Under the pieces are notes generated by a model. That model saw only the letters and a program-made list of their open reading frames with translations. It did no database searches and was not told the DNA's origin. This document shows, in pieces, positions 11,065 through 23,062 of a stretch of 64,000 nt of DNA. The number at the start of each line of letters is the position of its first letter. The first letter of the stretch is position 1. Position numbers and translations under genes: made by a program. The DNA comes from Aselliscus stoliczkanus (Eukaryota; Chordata; Mammalia; Chiroptera; Hipposideridae). The stretch is taken from positions 132,932,023 through 132,996,022 of the forward strand of contig CM066730.1 in the NCBI GenBank assembly GCA_033961575.1. The letters run 5' to 3'.

Positions 11065-14000
11065 CTGAAACACAAGAAAAGAGAATTAAATCCTTACTTT
11101 CTTCATATTGTGTTCTTTATCAATCTGCTATTTTCTGCATTAGAAACATCCAATGAAATATTACATAATACTGCTAAAAGGCTTAATGTAACAGGCGAGA
11201 GACAGTGAACTATTCAGTAATTCATCTAATTTGTGATGCTTGTTAATTAAGTCTAGTATCATCCTTAACATTTTCCCCATTAGACATATTTCTCTACTAG
11301 ACAATGACTGCCTTCAGTAAAATACATGCAGCAGATTGTAATGGGTTCAATTACAACACTGAGTACTGAAAGTTCAGAACACATTGCCTTCTTTCATGAA
11401 AATAGGAATTGGGAGAGATGTGGATTGGTTTGTTTCTGTACTAGACAAAAAAATCCCAAAGACTTTGAAAAATAACCTGCATGCAAATGAAAACAGCTTT
11501 CCGGGTGTGGTAGATGATTTTACAGAGGCACTGTTGGGGGATAAGAGCACCCTCTAGTGGGCATTTTTTGTTTTAATTTACCCAACAAAAAACATCAAAG
11601 AAAGTTATTTCATAAAATGTGATGCAGTATCGAAGGGTGAAAATAGAAATCTTTAGAGCAAAACTTAAGAAGAACAGTAAAACCTTGGATTGCGAGTGTT
11701 CCACAAGAAGAGCAAACATTTCTAATACATTTTAACATGGTAAATGAGAGATACGAGTAGTTTGTTTCCAGAACAAAACCAAGGTATTACTGAAGTCTGA
11801 AGCTTAAGAAGAATAAGGTCATGACAATCTTGCATTCAAAAATCATCAATGCTTCTCCATTATTTATCCATAGATAGAGTTCAAATTGGCAGGGTATTAA
11901 AGACCCTTCCAATAAGGCGTCACCAACCTTTCTACCCTCAACTCAACCACTCCTTTTTGCTTTATTGTATAGGACTGCTGTTCTTTATTCCACATTTTGC
12001 ATTTTCACACTTGGGTGCCATTCCATTTAATAGCCTTCTCTACTTTAATCAAAATCCTATTTCTTAAAAACCACATCAAATGCCAGTTGGAATTTCTCTT
12101 GTTGTTCCGAAGGCATTTTGATCGTGTTATAATTATGACACATAGTACATTTATTGTATACTTTCCCATCAGGCTACTTTCTGTGCTTTTTGGGAGCAGA
12201 GACAGTATCTGCCTCTTATTCCTGGTGTCTTACAAATAACAGATGTTCTAAAGGGTAGTACCCACTGAATGAACACATAAGACTTGTGCGTATCTGACAT
12301 TCAATGACCCAAATAAGAGTTTCACAAAATTGAAACAGTCTGTTAATCAGGAGGAATTAAAGTAAACAGTATGAAGATGGTGAACATCAAAAAATGGAAT
12401 AAATTATACCAAGAATTTGTGTTTTGGAGACAAAAGGAAAATTTTTATATTGGATATGAAGATGTCATCTTATTCACTGTATCTTCTAGTAGCTATGTAG
12501 TTGTCCCTCAACATATGCCTATTATGAAATATATATTTGGTTTTCCTCTCTTATTTGGCACAGAGCTCCTAAAACACTTGGAATTTCCTAAGTGAAGAAT
12601 GATAAAGGTTACGTTTGTTATATTAATGAGGCGACTTTTGGAAAGCACCTAAAGATGAGGGATGGTTTACACAGAAGCCAACCATGTGATTAAAGGGTTG
12701 GAACTTTCAGTCCCACCCACCCTGGCCTTTGGGGAAAGAAGAGGGGCTGGCAACTGAATCAGTCAGCAATGGCCAATGATTTGATCAATCATGCCTATGT
12801 AATGAAGCCTCCATAAAAACCCAAAAGGATGGGATTTGGATAACTCTGGGTGGGCGACTTGGTGATTTGGGGAGAGTGGGGTGCTTGGAGAGGACATGGG
12901 AGCTCCACACCCTTTCCCCATACCTTATTCTATAGGTATCTCTTTCATCTGGCTGTTCCTACAGAGTCATACCCTTTTATAATAAACTGGTGATCTAGTG
13001 CATAAGCCAGTTTCCTGAGTTCTGTGTGCAAATCAATCAAACCCAAGGGGAGGGTTATGGGAAGCTCTGATCTATAGCTAGTCTGTCAGGAGCACAGGTA
13101 ACAACCTGGATTTCGATGGGCATCTGAAACAGAGGGCAGTCTTGTGGGACTGAGACCTTAGCTTGTGGGATCTGATGCTGTCTCTGGGTAGATACTGCTT
13201 GTTGGTGTTGTGGGGGAAACTCTGCACCACCACCCTGAACACACACACGCACACACATTGAAACTGGGTGATCAGGACCCATTTAGATGTTCATTTAGGA
13301 ACTAGAAAAATATTGCTATTGTAGTCTCTGTGGATTGCCCTAGGATCAAAGGCAAGGATTTGAGAACAATTCAAAAAAATAGTTTAAACTAGAAAAAAAA
13401 CAAGAAATCACTTGGGCTGACTAAGCGTTGTCAGAGAAACAAAGAAAGCATTCTGGAAACATGGCCAAGACACTGATAGGCAGCCCTAAAATGCGGACTT
13501 GAGAAACGAAAAAAAAAAAAAAACACCTCTATTTGAGTACTAAGTCTAAGAAATGAAAATGAAACTGTAGTTCCAGACACAGGCCTCTGAAGTAAACTCA
13601 GCAACAACTGGGGAAAACAATAGAGAACAAAACTTACCACAGCCACACGAGCAAGAATAACAGGAAATCCAAAGGCAGAAACAACAATTCCAGTGGTGAA
13701 AAAATACGCCAGTTCCCGACAGGCACTGCTTGTTGCATCAGAGTCATAAGTTACTCTTTTAGCAATGAAATAGGGAATAGGAGAGATGGCGTGAAATATC
13801 AAGACGAACAAGGGCCAGTAAACACTGTCAGTTGGATCCAGGAGAAATGCAAAAAGAAAAGTTACAGTTAAGACATTCTACTGTTTTAAAGTTAATATTA
13901 TTTAAAACGTCTAGGTCAGGGCCGGCCAAGTGGCGCGGCGGTTAAGAGCTGGCTTGGGACACCAGCAACCCTGGTTTGGATCCCACATATGAGGGCCAGT

Positions 14001-14231
14001 GACACTGTCCTCTAAAAAAAATAATAATAAAATAAAATAAAATGTCTAGGTCAAAAAACTATTTATGCAACTGTCAATACCAGCACATCAGATGATTTCT
14101 ATAGGAACAGATAAGAAGTAATGATAATTAAAAATGACCAGTCCATTAAGAAGTAGATAGTTGATACTGTGGTCAGAAACCACTACACAATGTATAATCT
14201 AGAATCTTTACTTTTTGTTATTACTGAGCTG

Positions 14232-14266
<35 letters not shown>

Positions 14267-17200
14267 AGTGTCACTGACCCTCAAATGTGGGATCTGAACC
14301 GGGGCCGCAGGCTTCCCAAGCCAGCGCTTAACCACCGCGCCACTCGGCCGGCCCAACTGAGCTGTAATTTAAGGACAGAAGCTTAATTTAGACATCTCTG
14401 CTTTCCCTATGGAAACATAGTACAGTGCGCTGCACATGCTAATTGAATAAAAATGTTTCGAGTGTCTGGATGTTGGAAACCTTTCAATGGATTCGAATAA
14501 AACCCAGGTTCCTTGCCCTGGCCTACAGTCTTACATGATCTGGTCAATTTATTTCCTTCATGTTGTGCCATCTTCCCTGCATTCATTTAATCTGTAGTCA
14601 CATCAGCCTTCTTTCAGTTCCTCAAACACTCTTAGCCCATCCATGCCTTAGATCCTTTGCATTAGCCACGCCCTCTGCTTAAGAATGCTCCACCCCCTGA
14701 TCTTCTCATTGGATAGCTCCTCCTTATCACACAATACAAGCCAAAAGGCCTCCTCCTAAGAGTAGTTTATACTGACCATCCATTTTAAATGCCTCAAGTC
14801 ACCCTTGAGCACATCACGCTCTGAACGTTCTGTACAGCACCTATTTCCATCTGATATTTTCTTATTTATGAGAACAGGGATCTGATCCGTCTTAATCAAT
14901 CACCATATATCTCCGGCCTAGAATGAGGTGCTTCATTAATATTTATTGAATGAACAAAATAATAAATGGATTTTAAGTTTAGAAGACATGAAAATAAATA
15001 CGCTTATTAGTGAATTTTTCTCCATCAGTCAGACATTTATTATGTTTTATTCCCTGAGAAGGGGAAAAAAGGCATAGACTCTACCCATTTTTATGTATAC
15101 ACACAATAATGCATATCACCCCAATGCCTTGATAACACAGATCCACCAGACAGCCAGAACCTCCGAGCAGGAGTTGGGGTGAAGCCACACCATAATGAAA
15201 GCTTCCCATTTCAGCACAGATCTAGGAGGGCAAGGCAGGAAGTGCCCTTCATGAAGAGACTCAGAACAGAAACACTTGAGTTTGGACCCTTAATTTTAAA
15301 CTAAAGAAATTACAGTGTTTTCAAGAATCACCAAACAAGGGCCGGCCGAGTGGCGAGGTGGTTAAGCGCTGGCTTGGGAAGCGGCCCCGGTTCGGTCCCA
15401 CATATGAGGGCCAGTGACACTGCCCTCAAAAAAAAAAAAAAAAGAATCACCGAACAATATTGTTGGAAGGGGCTTTTAGAGATTCTGTAGTTCAAAGCCC
15501 TTAATATACCAGATACAGATTGAAGAGATCTGGAATAGACTCAGCTGTTACCTGACATACCCAACAGCCAAGAGCTCTTAATTCTTCCTAGAGTACAGTT
15601 AAGTTTCTGAAGAAAATCTAAGACACTATGTTCCATATCACAGTAAGCCACTGTGGACAAAATGGGGGTATATACAAGTTCAATGACCGAAAGTAACCTC
15701 AGGGTGATTCTGATCATAAATTCTTAGCTGGGCAGGTCATGGTGGGTAGTCAGTCACACCTTAGGCCTATAACTTCTTTAGTAAAAAGTTGTAATGCAAG
15801 CCCTGTCCATTGTTCTTGTGCGTCTAGGTTAACACACATCTGAAATGCCAGAGTAATCTTTTCTAGACCCCTTATAAGAATACCCATTCTCAAGAAAGCA
15901 CATAACTATCATATACCTTGCTTTCTCCTACCTTCATGCAATCTTCCTTACATTCCCTCCTTAATTTCAAATGCATAAAAGACATTGCAAAATTGTCATT
16001 CTCCAGAGCATCTGAGATCCTGCTTCCCAGCAACCGTCATCAGTTTGGGTTCAAATCAACTCTTATAAAATTTCTCTAAGGTTTGGACATTTCTTACATT
16101 GACAATATAACTTGTAAATGCCTCCAAAAGAAAAATTGGATTCAACTTTCTTTTACAAACTAGTGAGTTTTTCTCATGATCAAAAGGTTTCTGTTTGTAT
16201 CTGTCTATGTGCATCTATATAAGTATGTTATAAATGTGAGATCATTTTCTATCTCCAGGTGGTATTAAAATTAATTTAAAGAAATCTGTTGAAGGTTCCC
16301 TCTGCCTAAAATGCTCTCCCCAACTCATCAGACTGATAAACTCTTATTTATCCACCAAGTCTCAGCTTAAAGACAGCTTCTTCCATGCAGCCTTGCCCAA
16401 CTCTGCCAGGGAAATTCTGATGCACTTTCTCGATGCTCTCACTGTGCTTTGCACGTACCTCCACTATAGCTGTCACCTTATTAACCGGATTGTTTACCTG
16501 TCACTCACTCACAGCTGGAACTGTGAGCTCAAGGACAGCAGTATGTCTTGTCATTTTATATCCTCAGCTGATTCAGAGTAGGTGTTCAAAAAATGCTTAT
16601 TAAATGAATACATCAATTTTAAAAAGAGCTTTTCTCTGTACAAGTACAGCTGACCAATGAAGGGATTCAGTTCATAATTTGGGATTCTCTAACTCATTGG
16701 TTCAAGTTTAGTGTTCAATTGACCAAACTCTCTTACACCCTGACACACACAAACACACACAAAAAAATAGTATCAAAGACACACAAAAAAGAATAGTTTT
16801 TTTGAAAAAACTTACCCATAATCCTCTAAGGCACATCCCAGCATAAGAAAAGTCAGTCCAATAGCCCCACTGAAGGATAATAACACAAGAGCTGTGAAAA
16901 ATAAAAGCAAGAGTTACAGGTTCCAGATCAGTGGTTGCCAGGGGCCAGGGAAGGAGGAGAGGAATGGGGAATGACTACTAATGGGTATAGAGTTTCTCTT
17001 CGAGGTATTGAAATGTTCTGGAATTAGACAGTAGTGATGGTTGCACAACTTTGTGAACATACTAAACCTTTAAAAGGTTAATTTCATGGTATGTGAATTT
17101 TCTCAATAAAAATTTTGATTAAAAGAATAAAAGATCCCCAATTTAAGCAAATGTAGTAATTTACTTATTTCATTAGTTGATGTTACATTTGGTTAGCAAA

Positions 17201-20200
17201 TCACTGCTAATGTCCAGCACTTTGAAATTTTTAGGTGGAGAAAGGTCTCCAGCATTTCCCAACCCCTCTCTCATGTATGAATTCTCTATTTGTCCTTAGA
17301 GGCCAGCCAGCCAGTCTACACAACTCCAGCGAAGGGAAACTCACTACTGCCTGAGGCACGTCATTTCATTCTGACAGTTTCTAAATACTGAAAACCTTCT
17401 TTCCTTAAATTATATGCAAAACTGCCTCCTTGTAACAGATACTCTTGATCATTTTTCCTCCCCAAACCGCAATACTTCAAGTATTTGGAGACTATCTTCA
17501 CAGAAAATGATTCTCAATTACTGAATAAAATATTTATTCCCAACTTCTGTAAGGCATTAACCTGAAGGGATAGGAACATATCTGTCCTTATGCTGCTAAG
17601 TGAGAAACAGAGTATCAGAGTTGTTAAAAAAAACACCTTGAGCTGTGCGTCACCAACATGGGTTCAAACCTTCTCTGCCATGGACTGGCTGTGTGACTTG
17701 GGTAGACGTGGAACCTTTTTAAATCTGACTTCTCACCTGTAAAATGGGGATAATGGTGCCACCTTAAGAGGAAACTTATGGGGATTAAATGAGATAATCT
17801 ATTAAAGTGTTTGGTAAAAGGAGGGGCTTAATAAGCAAATGTTAATCTATGTACGTATCTGCTCATTTTCACAACGCTCTCTGATAAAGGTATAAATCAG
17901 AAGTGCAGGACACGTTATTATCCAAATTTCCTTCTGAAAATATCCGTGTCACTCAAAATTAATTACTGATTAAACTAATTAGCATTTTCATAGCTTCCTT
18001 TTACATTAAGAGGAGATTTGGGGGTACTGATTTATAGGAAAATGTCAAGGTGCTTTTTAAAAAAATCTGGAAGTTTGCAGATACTAGGGGACAAGGAAGA
18101 GCTGCCAATTTTAATTTATATATTTTTTCATTTAGTACATGTCACTTTTTAAAGAAACATGTACCACGTTAAGTTTTTACATATTATTTCAGTACAGAGG
18201 AGCTCTTCCTGGTTGGCTTCGTCCCCTCCCTGTGTCTGGCCATTTGCATTACTCCCTCCTCCAGGACCCCTTTAAAAGCTAAGAACCATAGACCTCTCTG
18301 GTCTGTAACACGGGTCTCTCAAGGTTCACAACAGTATCTCCAGTTGATTCTTTTTCGTCCTTTTTGTCTTTGTCAGGAATCGCATCCTCTACCATCTCTT
18401 TAAGTTGGAGCTGACCAGGAATTCAATTTCATCTCTTTTCACTCTATATGCTTGCTGAGACATTGCCTTCAACCCACAGCTCCCCAGGACCACAAGGACC
18501 TGGCCACATCGGAGCTGCACCTCCAGCTCCAATCTGGACTTCTCCACTTAAGTAACCAACAAGGACCTCAAATTCAACATGTGTAAAACTCCCCAACTTT
18601 GCCTCCTAAACACACACTTCTTCCCTTTGAGGGTTCTATCTTGAAATCATGGTGTTTGCCTTCCAGAAAATCAGCAAGGTAACTCAATCTCCCAGACCAC
18701 ATCGCTATAGACAGAAAGCTTGTGTCCCCACAAAATTCATGTTAAATCCCCCAATGGGACGGTATTAAGCTTTGGGGAGGTCATTAGGTCATGAGGGCAG
18801 AGCCTTCATGAATGGAATTAGTGCCATTAAAAGAGACCCCAGAGAGCTCCTTCCACCTCTTCTACCATGTGACGATACAGAAAGAAGTTGGCCATCTGCA
18901 AACCAGGAAGTAAGCCTTCAACAGACATCAAATCTGCTGGTACCTTGGACTTCCCAATCTCCAGAACCGATAAATTGTTGTTTAAGCCTCAGGATTAAGG
19001 CATCCACCCTCTCCTCTTCAACCCTCTGCGATTGCCCTAGTGCAGGCCCTTATCATCTCATGCCCGCCTCTGTTCATCTCTTCCAATCCACCCTCCACAT
19101 AATAGACAGTGATCTTTCAAATACATAAAGCTGGTGTCACCACCTCGCAGTGGCTTTCATTCACAGCCTACAAGCTGTTCTGGCACTTGAGATGGATGCA
19201 CTGTGGTCTGAGCCCTCAATGCCTTTCCAGCTTCAAACCTCGCCACTCTCCCACTAAGTTTCAGTCTTAACTAACATAGCTTACGCTCCTGGAGAGGACA
19301 AAGTGTGCTCTTTCATGCTCCCTGCCCTAAGTCACATGCTCTTCTTACCATTTGGAATAAACTCTGCCCTTCCCCATCCTTTGCTAGGTGAAGCCTTATT
19401 TCAGCTTCAATTTCTACACAAGGATTGCCTCTTGTGTAGAAATGGTCCTCTTCCTTTCTGGGGTAGGGGTGATGCCATCTGTGTTAAGTTGCTTGGGCTG
19501 CTATTCACAATGTACTACCAACTGGGTGGCTTAGAACAACAGAAATTTATTTTCTCACAGCTCTGGAGGTTTGATGTTTGAAGTCAAGGTGTTGGCAAGG
19601 CCATGCATCCTCTGAGGAAAAAATTCCTTCCTCTCCTCTTTCTAACTGCAGTGGTTGCTGGCAACCTTTGGTGCTCCTTGGCTTGCAGCTGCATCATTGT
19701 ACTTTATGCCTCTGTCTTTATATGCTCTCCTTATATGTCCCCATGTCCAAATTTCCCTTTTTTTTTTAAATTAAAAATAAGGACACTAGGCATTGGGTTA
19801 GGGCCCATTCTAATTCAATATCATCTTAACTTGATTATATCTGCAAAGACCCTATTTTCAGATAAGGTCACACTGACAGGTAGGTAGTAGGGATTAAAAA
19901 TATCTATTTGGGGGAAACAATTCAACCCACACCATCTTTGTGCTCTCACTGTATCTGAGCACAACTTAGACACTTAAATAGTAATTATTTCCAACTCTGT
20001 CCCCCAGCAATAACTTCTCATTTATGTTTATCTCAAGTCTCAGGCATACAGTAATCCCTCAATAAAAGTTGAATTGAATTATCTGCAAAATGCTTCTTTC
20101 CCTTAGCCCTTTTCTACTTCATAACCTAGCTTGCTTTTTACTACATTACAATTTCTAACACATTTACACATAAACATTATTATTTCATAGTTTCTGGGCA

Positions 20201-21160
20201 TGGTGAAATAGCAGAATACTGAGATCTGACTTGTCAGCTGTTTTCTGCATTGGCTTCCAATGGCTATATTACACACTGGGCACTGTCCAAGTCCATCATG
20301 TTTACTAATGTTGAATATAAAAGTCAGGCAGAAATAATGATACAACGTGTCTGTCAATAACGGCTCACACCCTCAGATAAATTTCACCATAAACACATGC
20401 ATGCGTGCAAATATACTGTGTACATGTTTCTAGTAGGTTGACTGACTGGGGGAAGACCTTTGGGTACAAATTTCAAATAGGACAGGCACTCCAAAATTAG
20501 ATAGACAACAAGTTATGCTCCTCTTTTGAAAAGATTAGAAATCTAATGGCTTCCTCCCCAAGTAACAGGAAGGCTTCCAATAACTTCTCCCCCACCAATG
20601 CCATTCCCCATTCCTCTGAAGGCATACGTAAAAGGAGTAGTGTTCTTGGGACCACCTTTTTATCAACCGCACCATTCAAACATACGTAATTGCAAAATCA
20701 CCGCTTGTCGGTCCATACGGGAAAGGAGCGATAGAATTCCACCTAATCTACCCTCCACAGGGACGACCAATAACAGCATTTCCGGGCGGCTTCTCTTGAC
20801 ACACGCCTGCAGTCAATTCTGCCCAATTGGAAAAACCATCAGGAACAAGGGGAATCAGTGCCCCCAACTCCGAGAACACGGGAGACAATGGCTTCTCTGG
20901 GAGAAATGAGCAACTGCGGAGCGGCAGGAAAAGCGAGGAGAAGCCTTACGGTGCACATGTCAGGAAGTGGGAACCTCGTTAAAAACTCGGCAAGAGCTGG
21001 GGGGGAGGGGGGAGGGACCCTCCGAGGAATTGAGGAGGAGCCGAGGAGGTGATGCTCCCTCCGGAGGCTGGCCCAGGTCTCCCAAGCAGGCAGCGCTCCT
21101 GGAGAGGGCTCTGCCTGGAGGATCCCGGAGTGCCACACGGGTGTGAAGGCCAGTGGCCTT

Positions 21161-21195
<35 letters not shown>

Positions 21196-21413
21196 GATTC
21201 CCCAAACATCCCTGCACCCGCATCCCGAGGGGCGACGGGACCCAGAGAGCCCATTCCCACTGGAGGGGCGCGCAGCGTGGCGAGTCTGGAGGAAGGCCGC
21301 TCGCCGCCCACGCGCTGCAAGCGCAGCTCCAAACTCAGCCCGGGGCGGAGGCAGAGACCCCACCGCAGAACAAGGGAGCTGGGGACCACCGATGTACCTT
21401 TAATGCCCGCCAT
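10948..21413 (-). CDS. LEPROT: LEPROT (endospanin-1), complete coding region in four exons
   Basis: This gene encodes endospanin-1, a small tetraspanning membrane protein of the Golgi and endosomes in the Vps55/OB-RGRP family. In mammals it lowers surface exposure of the leptin receptor and growth hormone receptor. Coding segments are 21413-21398, 16891-16816, 13824-13638 and 11064-10948, all with GT/AG borders and matching phases. They give 131 codons, the family's usual length. The product starts MAGIKALVLLSF, continues through [18 protein letters not shown] and ends [11 protein letters not shown], the C-terminus that separates LEPROT from its paralogue LEPROTL1. Four hydrophobic segments fit the known topology. 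The start codon context is GAC ATG G, with favourable -3 and +4 bases. It lies downstream of DNAJC6 on the same strand, and in other mammals its promoter and first exons are shared with LEPR. No frameshift or stop is present, so the gene looks functional. Confidence 0.97.
11830..12270 (+). repeat. L2-type LINE fragment
   Basis: TCAATGCTTCTCCATTATTT, AGGGTATTAAAGACCCTTCC, GAGCAGAGACAGTATCTGCC; typical decayed L2. Confidence 0.55.
12640..13290 (+). mobile_element. Class I ERV-type solo LTR in LEPROT intron 3
   Basis: Contains GCCTCCATAAAAACCCAAAA, an AATAAA-containing R/U5-like block (CTTTTATAATAAACTGGT near 12980) and GTGGGACTGAGACCTTAGC downstream. No internal viral genes. Borders approximate; family name not assigned. 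Confidence 0.6.
13638..13824 (-). CDS. LEPROT: LEPROT coding exon 3 (187 nt)
   Basis: Acceptor GACAG, donor GTG|GTAAG. It encodes residues 31-93, from [20 protein letters not shown] to [11 protein letters not shown], covering the second and third membrane segments. It ends in phase 0. Confidence 0.96.
13919..14040 (+). mobile_element. LEPROT: Short tRNA-derived SINE in LEPROT intron 2
   Basis: Starts GGGCCGGCCAAGTGGCGCGG, ends in an (AATAA/AAAT) tail. Near-identical flanks GTCTAGGTCA on both sides mark the target duplication. It lies about 95 bp past LEPROT exon 3 in the upstream intron. Confidence 0.9.
14230..14354 (-). mobile_element. LEPROT: Short tRNA-derived SINE in LEPROT intron 2
   Basis: A long poly-T tract at 14234-14260, then reverse SINE ending CGGCCGGCCC. 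Target duplication ACTGAGCTGTAATTT on both sides. Confidence 0.92.
14485..14965 (+). repeat. L2-type LINE fragment
   Basis: TTGCCCTGGCCTACAGTCTT, TTTGCATTAGCCACGCCCTC, AATATTTATTGAATGAAC. Confidence 0.6.
15339..15443 (+). mobile_element. LEPROT: Short tRNA-derived SINE in LEPROT intron 2
   Basis: GGGCCGGCCGAGTGGCGAGG start, poly-A end, target duplication AAGAATCACCRAACA. Has a small deletion before GCGGCCCCGGTTCGG. Confidence 0.92.
16280..16610 (+). repeat. L2-type LINE fragment
   Basis: CTCTGCCTAAAATGCTCTCC, CAAGTCTCAGCTTAAAGACA, AATGCTTATTAAATGAATAC. Confidence 0.6.
16816..16891 (-). CDS. LEPROT: LEPROT coding exon 2 (76 nt)
   Basis: Acceptor TTTTCACAG, donor GGGTAAGT. It encodes residues 6-30, including the first membrane segment ([17 protein letters not shown]), and ends with GG of glycine 31. 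The phase matches exon 1 and exon 3. Confidence 0.95.
16925..17135 (+). mobile_element. L1ME-type 3' end
   Basis: AGTGGTTGCCAGGGGCCAGG, TAATGGGTATAGAGTTTCTC, TGTGAATTTTCTCAATAAAA. Confidence 0.7.
17640..17850 (+). repeat. MIR
   Basis: GGGTTCAAACCTTCTCTGCC, GTGTGACTTGGGTAGACGTG, CACCTGTAAAATGGGGATAA. Confidence 0.75.
18718..18990 (+). mobile_element. MaLR-type LTR fragment
   Basis: GCTTGTGTCCCCACAAAATTCATG start region, GGGGAGGTCATTAGGTCATG, AATCTCCAGAACCGATAAAT end; pattern of MST/MLT1 LTRs. Confidence 0.6.
19480..19933 (-). mobile_element. MLT1-type MaLR LTR
   Basis: Contains CAACAGAAATTTATTTTCTC and GCTCTGGAGGTTTGATG, then GATTATATCTGCAAAGACCC and ACAATTCAACCCACACC, the reversed MLT1 pattern. 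Confidence 0.7.
21163..21192. repeat. A30 tract in LEPROT intron 1
   Basis: Thirty consecutive A residues inside the CpG island, about 200 bp into intron 1 (poly-T in the transcript). The preceding bases (GAAGGCCAGTGGCCTTGC) loosely resemble the 3' end of the local short SINE (GAGGGCCAGTGACACTGCC), so this may be a 5'-truncated SINE tail. Confidence 0.7.
21398..21413 (-). CDS. LEPROT: LEPROT coding exon 1 (16 nt, start codon)
   Basis: Reads ATG GCG GGC ATT AAA G and then the donor GTAC. It codes MAGIK plus the first base of alanine 6. It lies inside the CpG island. The 5' UTR continues above 21413, but its transcription start cannot be fixed by eye. Confidence 0.95.
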
Positions 21414-21637
21414 GTCTCCCGAGCTAGGGCCGCGGCTGCTTCCGGCTTCCTGCCACAGCCCTGGCCCCCACCCAGGGCTGCACCGCGGGTCCCGAGCCCG
21501 CCCCCGCCACCCAGAGCCCCGCCCCTACCAGGCTCCATCTTCCCCACCCACTCCACAGAGCCCAGCCCCTGCCTGTCCCGACCTCCCGCAGCACCTCCAC
21601 TCGAGTCCCGCCCCGGCCACTCTCATTCATCCCCCTC

Positions 21638-21740
21638 CACTCGGAGCCTCGCTCCCTGCAGGCCCCAAGCCCGCCCCGCCCACTCGGAGCCCCGCCCACT
21701 CGGAGCCCCGCCCCTGCAGGCCCCAAGCCCGCCCCCGCCA
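21638..21740. repeat. GC-rich tandem repeat in the LEPROT promoter
   Basis: A block containing CACTCGGAGCC, CTGCAGGCCCCAAG and CCCGCCCC recurs. One ~40 bp copy starts near 21638, a partial copy near 21680 and another full copy near 21698. Each copy brings at least one GC box, so copy number would change Sp1-site number. Confidence 0.75.
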
Positions 21741-23062
21741 CGCACGGCCGAGTCCCAGCCCGCCCATAACTCCGCCCCCATCTCGCAGAGCTCTCCTCCT
21801 GCGTTCTGGTCTCCTTTCTTGGGCGCTCTCTGCAAACCCAGTTAACGCTGCAATCCCATCTCCTAGGTTCTGAGCCCTTCCTTCTCTGAGGGCCATTCTG
21901 TACTTACTTTTCCTCAAGGGAATGGAGTTTTGTCTTCTTGGGGACAGTCTGGAAGAGAGCTTAAAAACTATCTGGTTCAAATACTTCATTAGACCTTTAA
22001 GGAAAGAGGCCCACAAAGGGTAGGACTTGCCTGATTCATACTGCTCTTTTGAGGAGATTGGATTACTTACCTCTCATTCTAGTCTGGAACCACTCCACGG
22101 TACGGTGCCCCTCTTCTGTTTGCTTTTTTAATTTGCAGCGAGACTGAAAGATTAAGGGGTATGTAGGAACCCAGGTTCCCCTAACTACCTGAGAGGTACA
22201 AATTCTCACCACTACCACCTTTCAGGCCTGGTTCACTTTTTCAAAACTGTACACTGCGCATATTATTGTCTCAACACATGCTTAACTACCTGTATTTAGT
22301 TTATTTTTCTAGTTACTCTCATTTCTCCTCATAGATGGAAGGTACGCTTATTTAAAACATTGTGTTGCTAAATACCTGACCCATGGAGTTCCAGAATTAC
22401 ACTGCACTCTGTTGCTTGCAATCCTTTCAAGATAGTGGAGAACTTCCTTCCCTATGTTGAGTATCCTATTCTCCCTAATACCTGCTAAAGCACTTGGGGT
22501 ACCCCCAATCACCCAAACACTGAAAGCCTGTCTTTTTTAGCTCCCTTACTTAAATAATGCCAAGCAGTTCTCATGAGGAAGTTGTTTTTCTCCTTAATTA
22601 AGGATTTCCTATGGGGTCAATTAGCGCGTTTCCCCTCCCATTCCTAACCACCCAGCAAGTATCTGGAAAGCCATACATGAAGGTTTGCGAGAGGCTTCCA
22701 TGTCAACCTGAGGCCAGTCCCACAGAAAGGAAATGATTTTGGAGAAAAGTGACGTTACTTCAGAGGCACAACTTGATTTGAGTGCCTTAAGCTTAGCAGT
22801 AAGAAACTGCAGACGGTGAGAAGCAAAAAGATGAGGTGTTTGCAGGTGGGTAACGTCCAGAATCAGAAAACTGCAGAGCCACTATTGGTCTCCAACAAGT
22901 TTCCTGCCCACCCCCGCTGTCCTTTTGTTTGTTTACCAAACATTTTAAAGAGAAAATTTGTCATCTTGCCTTAGGCTTTAACCATCTTTTTAGAAAATCT
23001 TGCCAGATGTTGTGCTGAAAAATTGTTCTTCCACTTACCCATTCCACGTTTCAAGAATACGA

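Larger units (their letters stand above)
11065..13637 (-). other. LEPROT: LEPROT intron 3
   Basis: Contains an L2 fragment (11830-12270) and a class I ERV-type LTR (12640-13290). The rest is unique AT-rich sequence with no further feature seen. Confidence 0.9.
13825..16815 (-). other. LEPROT: LEPROT intron 2
   Basis: Contains three short SINEs (13919, 14230 and 15339) and L2 fragments (14485-14965, 16280-16610). No other feature seen. Confidence 0.9.
16892..21397 (-). other. LEPROT: LEPROT intron 1
   Basis: Contains an L1 3' end (16925-17135), a MIR (17640-17850), MaLR LTR sequences (18718-18990 and 19480-19933), L2 debris between them and the 5' edge of the CpG island. The 20000-20800 stretch is unique with no feature seen. 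Confidence 0.9.
20840..21880 (-). promoter_or_regulatory. CpG island / promoter of LEPROT (and probably of LEPR)
   Basis: A sharp switch from AT-rich sequence to GC-rich, CpG-dense sequence surrounding LEPROT exon 1. Many GC boxes of the CCCGCCC/GGGGCGGGG type lie at 21490-21780, upstream of the start codon, and no TATA box is evident. This is the layout of a housekeeping Sp1-type promoter. In human and mouse the same promoter starts LEPROT and full-length LEPR transcripts, so the region likely drives both here; that part is knowledge of the family, not something visible. Confidence 0.85.

Noticed and set aside
10909..11208. 99-codon plus-strand open frame
   Set aside because: Antisense shadow of LEPROT exon 4, which is clearly coding on the minus strand.
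20979..21413. 144-codon frame starting MAGIKGTS
   Set aside because: The start codon is the real LEPROT start, but the frame runs through the splice donor into intron 1; only the first five codons are coding.
21049..21873. 274-codon plus-strand open frame and several overlapping frames on both strands
   Set aside because: Lies in the CpG island, where stops are rare. It translates the A30 tract as poly-lysine and runs antisense across LEPROT exon 1; composition is Pro/Arg/Ala with no domain.
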